Source: Promethearchaeota archaeon | Lineage (GTDB): Archaea > Asgardarchaeota > Lokiarchaeia > Sigynarchaeales > MK-D1 | Direction of reading: 5' to 3' | DNA length: 6,765 nucleotides | NCBI GenBank assembly: GCA_016839385.1 | Contig: JAEOUK010000586.1 | Location: 1 to 6,765 of the forward strand | Shown here: piece by piece, positions 6,095 to 6,765 of the stretch | Layout: each line of letters starts with the position of its first letter | Position numbering within the stretch: the stretch's first letter is position 1 | Notes under the pieces: model-generated | Told to the model about the DNA's origin: nothing | Databases searched by the model: none | What the model saw: the letters and a program-made list of their open reading frames with translations, nothing else | Made by a program: the position numbers and the translations under genes

Positions 6095-6765
6095 GTAGTT
6101 AACGTAGAAGCTCCTTCATCTATCTCGACAACATATCCTTTTCCACCTGCTTTAGTTAAAGCATTTGCAACTTCTTTCTGCTTTTCGGGAGCTAACATAA
6201 TAATACTTCCTCCCATTCCCGCACCTGTTAATTTTCCTCCAAGAGCTCCAGCATCGATTCCAGCTTCAATCATATCATCGATTTTTTTTACTGATACTTC
6301 ATAATCATCTCGAAGAAATTTTTGATGATCATTTAATAATGTGCCTAAAAATTCTATATCTGGATTACTTTTTTGCAGTTCGGTGAAAGCTGTTTTTGTA
6401 ATATCTCTGTTCTTCAACGTTGCTCTAATACGTTTTAACCAAATTGTATTTTTTGACTTGATTATACTCTCAACTTCCTCAAACGTTGTTGAATTAATGT
6501 TAAAATTCATTTGAGATTGAAGAAATTTGATAGCATCCGTGATCTCCTTTACTCTTATGGAATGGACATTGTTTGTCGATTTTGGAATTAAGGTATCCCC
6601 AACGACTAATCCAGGAACAATAGATTTGATTTTTGTGACTTGTGGTGGTTCAATACATTTCATATGAAATATATTACCAACAGACGCAGCTAATTGATCC
6701 ATTTGCCCACAAGGAATATTCAGCTCATCATGTTCCGCTTTATAAGCAATAGTTCCAATTTCAAT
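6088..6765 (-). CDS. Galactokinase-like GHMP kinase, C-terminal part (5' end beyond window)
   Basis: The frame is open at the right edge, so about 225 C-terminal residues are visible and roughly the first 150 (ATP-binding motif 1 region) lie outside. The ATG at 6702 is internal: the 21 codons upstream of it continue the conserved sequence AEHDELNIPCGQMDQ. PCGQMDQ is the galactokinase-type second motif, and its Asp (visible residue 23) corresponds to the catalytic base. FLRDDYEVSVKKIDDMI (about 150-166) matches the galactokinase C-terminal 'LRDDYEVS...LD' segment. GKLTGAGMGGS (177-187) is GHMP motif 3, which lines the active site. The enzyme transfers phosphate from ATP to a small alcohol, most likely the C1 of galactose or a related sugar. 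The N-terminal sugar-binding signature is not visible, so the substrate is not fixed. Mevalonate kinase is less likely because that family lacks CGxMDQ. The gene converges on the six-gene string and shares 7 nt with it; a functional link is not indicated. Confidence 0.85.
   Translation of the reverse strand: MEIGTIAYKAEHDELNIPCGQMDQLAASVGNIFHMKCIEPPQVTKIKSIVPGLVVGDTLIPKSTNNVHSIRVKEITDAIKFLQSQMNFNINSTTFEEVESIIKSKNTIWLKRIRATLKNRDITKTAFTELQKSNPDIEFLGTLLNDHQKFLRDDYEVSVKKIDDMIEAGIDAGALGGKLTGAGMGGSIIMLAPEKQKEVANALTKAGGKGYVVEIDEGASTLTTY

Noticed and set aside
6088..6765. Minus-strand kinase as mevalonate kinase
   Set aside because: The CGQMDQ and LRDDYEVS segments are galactokinase features; only motif 3 looks mevalonate-kinase-like.

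Overview
The window is AT-rich (roughly one third G+C by eye) and almost fully coding. Shine-Dalgarno sites of the GGAGGT type, ATG/GTG starts, stop-start overlaps and a leaderless, densely packed layout indicate a prokaryote. Charged, lysine- and isoleucine-rich proteins, a classical AAA ATPase with an archaeal/eukaryotic look, a MAGE/Nse3-like protein and an archaeal-looking galactokinase-type GHMP kinase point to an archaeon. An Asgard lineage is plausible but is inference only: no rRNA or other diagnostic marker is present.

Layout: six plus-strand genes run head to tail from the left edge to 6094. (1) 2-826 is the C-terminal part of an unrecognised protein, open at the left edge. (2) 826-2070 is an unrecognised, mostly helical 414-residue protein. 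(3) 2081-3136 is a classical AAA ATPase with intact Walker A, Walker B, sensor and arginine-finger residues. (4) 3148-3939 is a helical protein with a very basic, disordered tail. (5) 3936-5576 is a long coiled-coil protein whose C-terminal domain resembles a degenerate half of an SMC/Rad50 ATPase head. (6) 5573-6094 is a small tandem winged-helix protein with the layout of the MAGE homology domain (Nse3/Kite family). Junctions are a 1-nt overlap, a 10-nt gap, an 11-nt gap, and two 4-nt ATGA overlaps. This strongly suggests one transcript with coupled translation. The seventh gene (6088-6765, minus strand, open at the right edge) is the C-terminal part of a galactokinase-like GHMP kinase. It converges on the cluster, overlaps it by 7 nt and looks like unrelated housekeeping.

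How the genes may work together (inference): a motor ATPase, a long coiled-coil protein with an SMC-head-like end, a Kite/MAGE-like winged-helix protein and a basic-tailed protein recall SMC-kleisin-Kite machines (SMC5/6, MukBEF/Wadjet). Here the only evident ATPase is an AAA protein rather than an ABC-type SMC. The cluster may be an undescribed chromosome- or DNA-handling, or remodelling, system. I recognise no kleisin and no nuclease.

No gene-free stretch exceeds about 11 bases. I see no tRNA, rRNA, CRISPR array, insertion sequence, obvious repeat family or convincing terminator.
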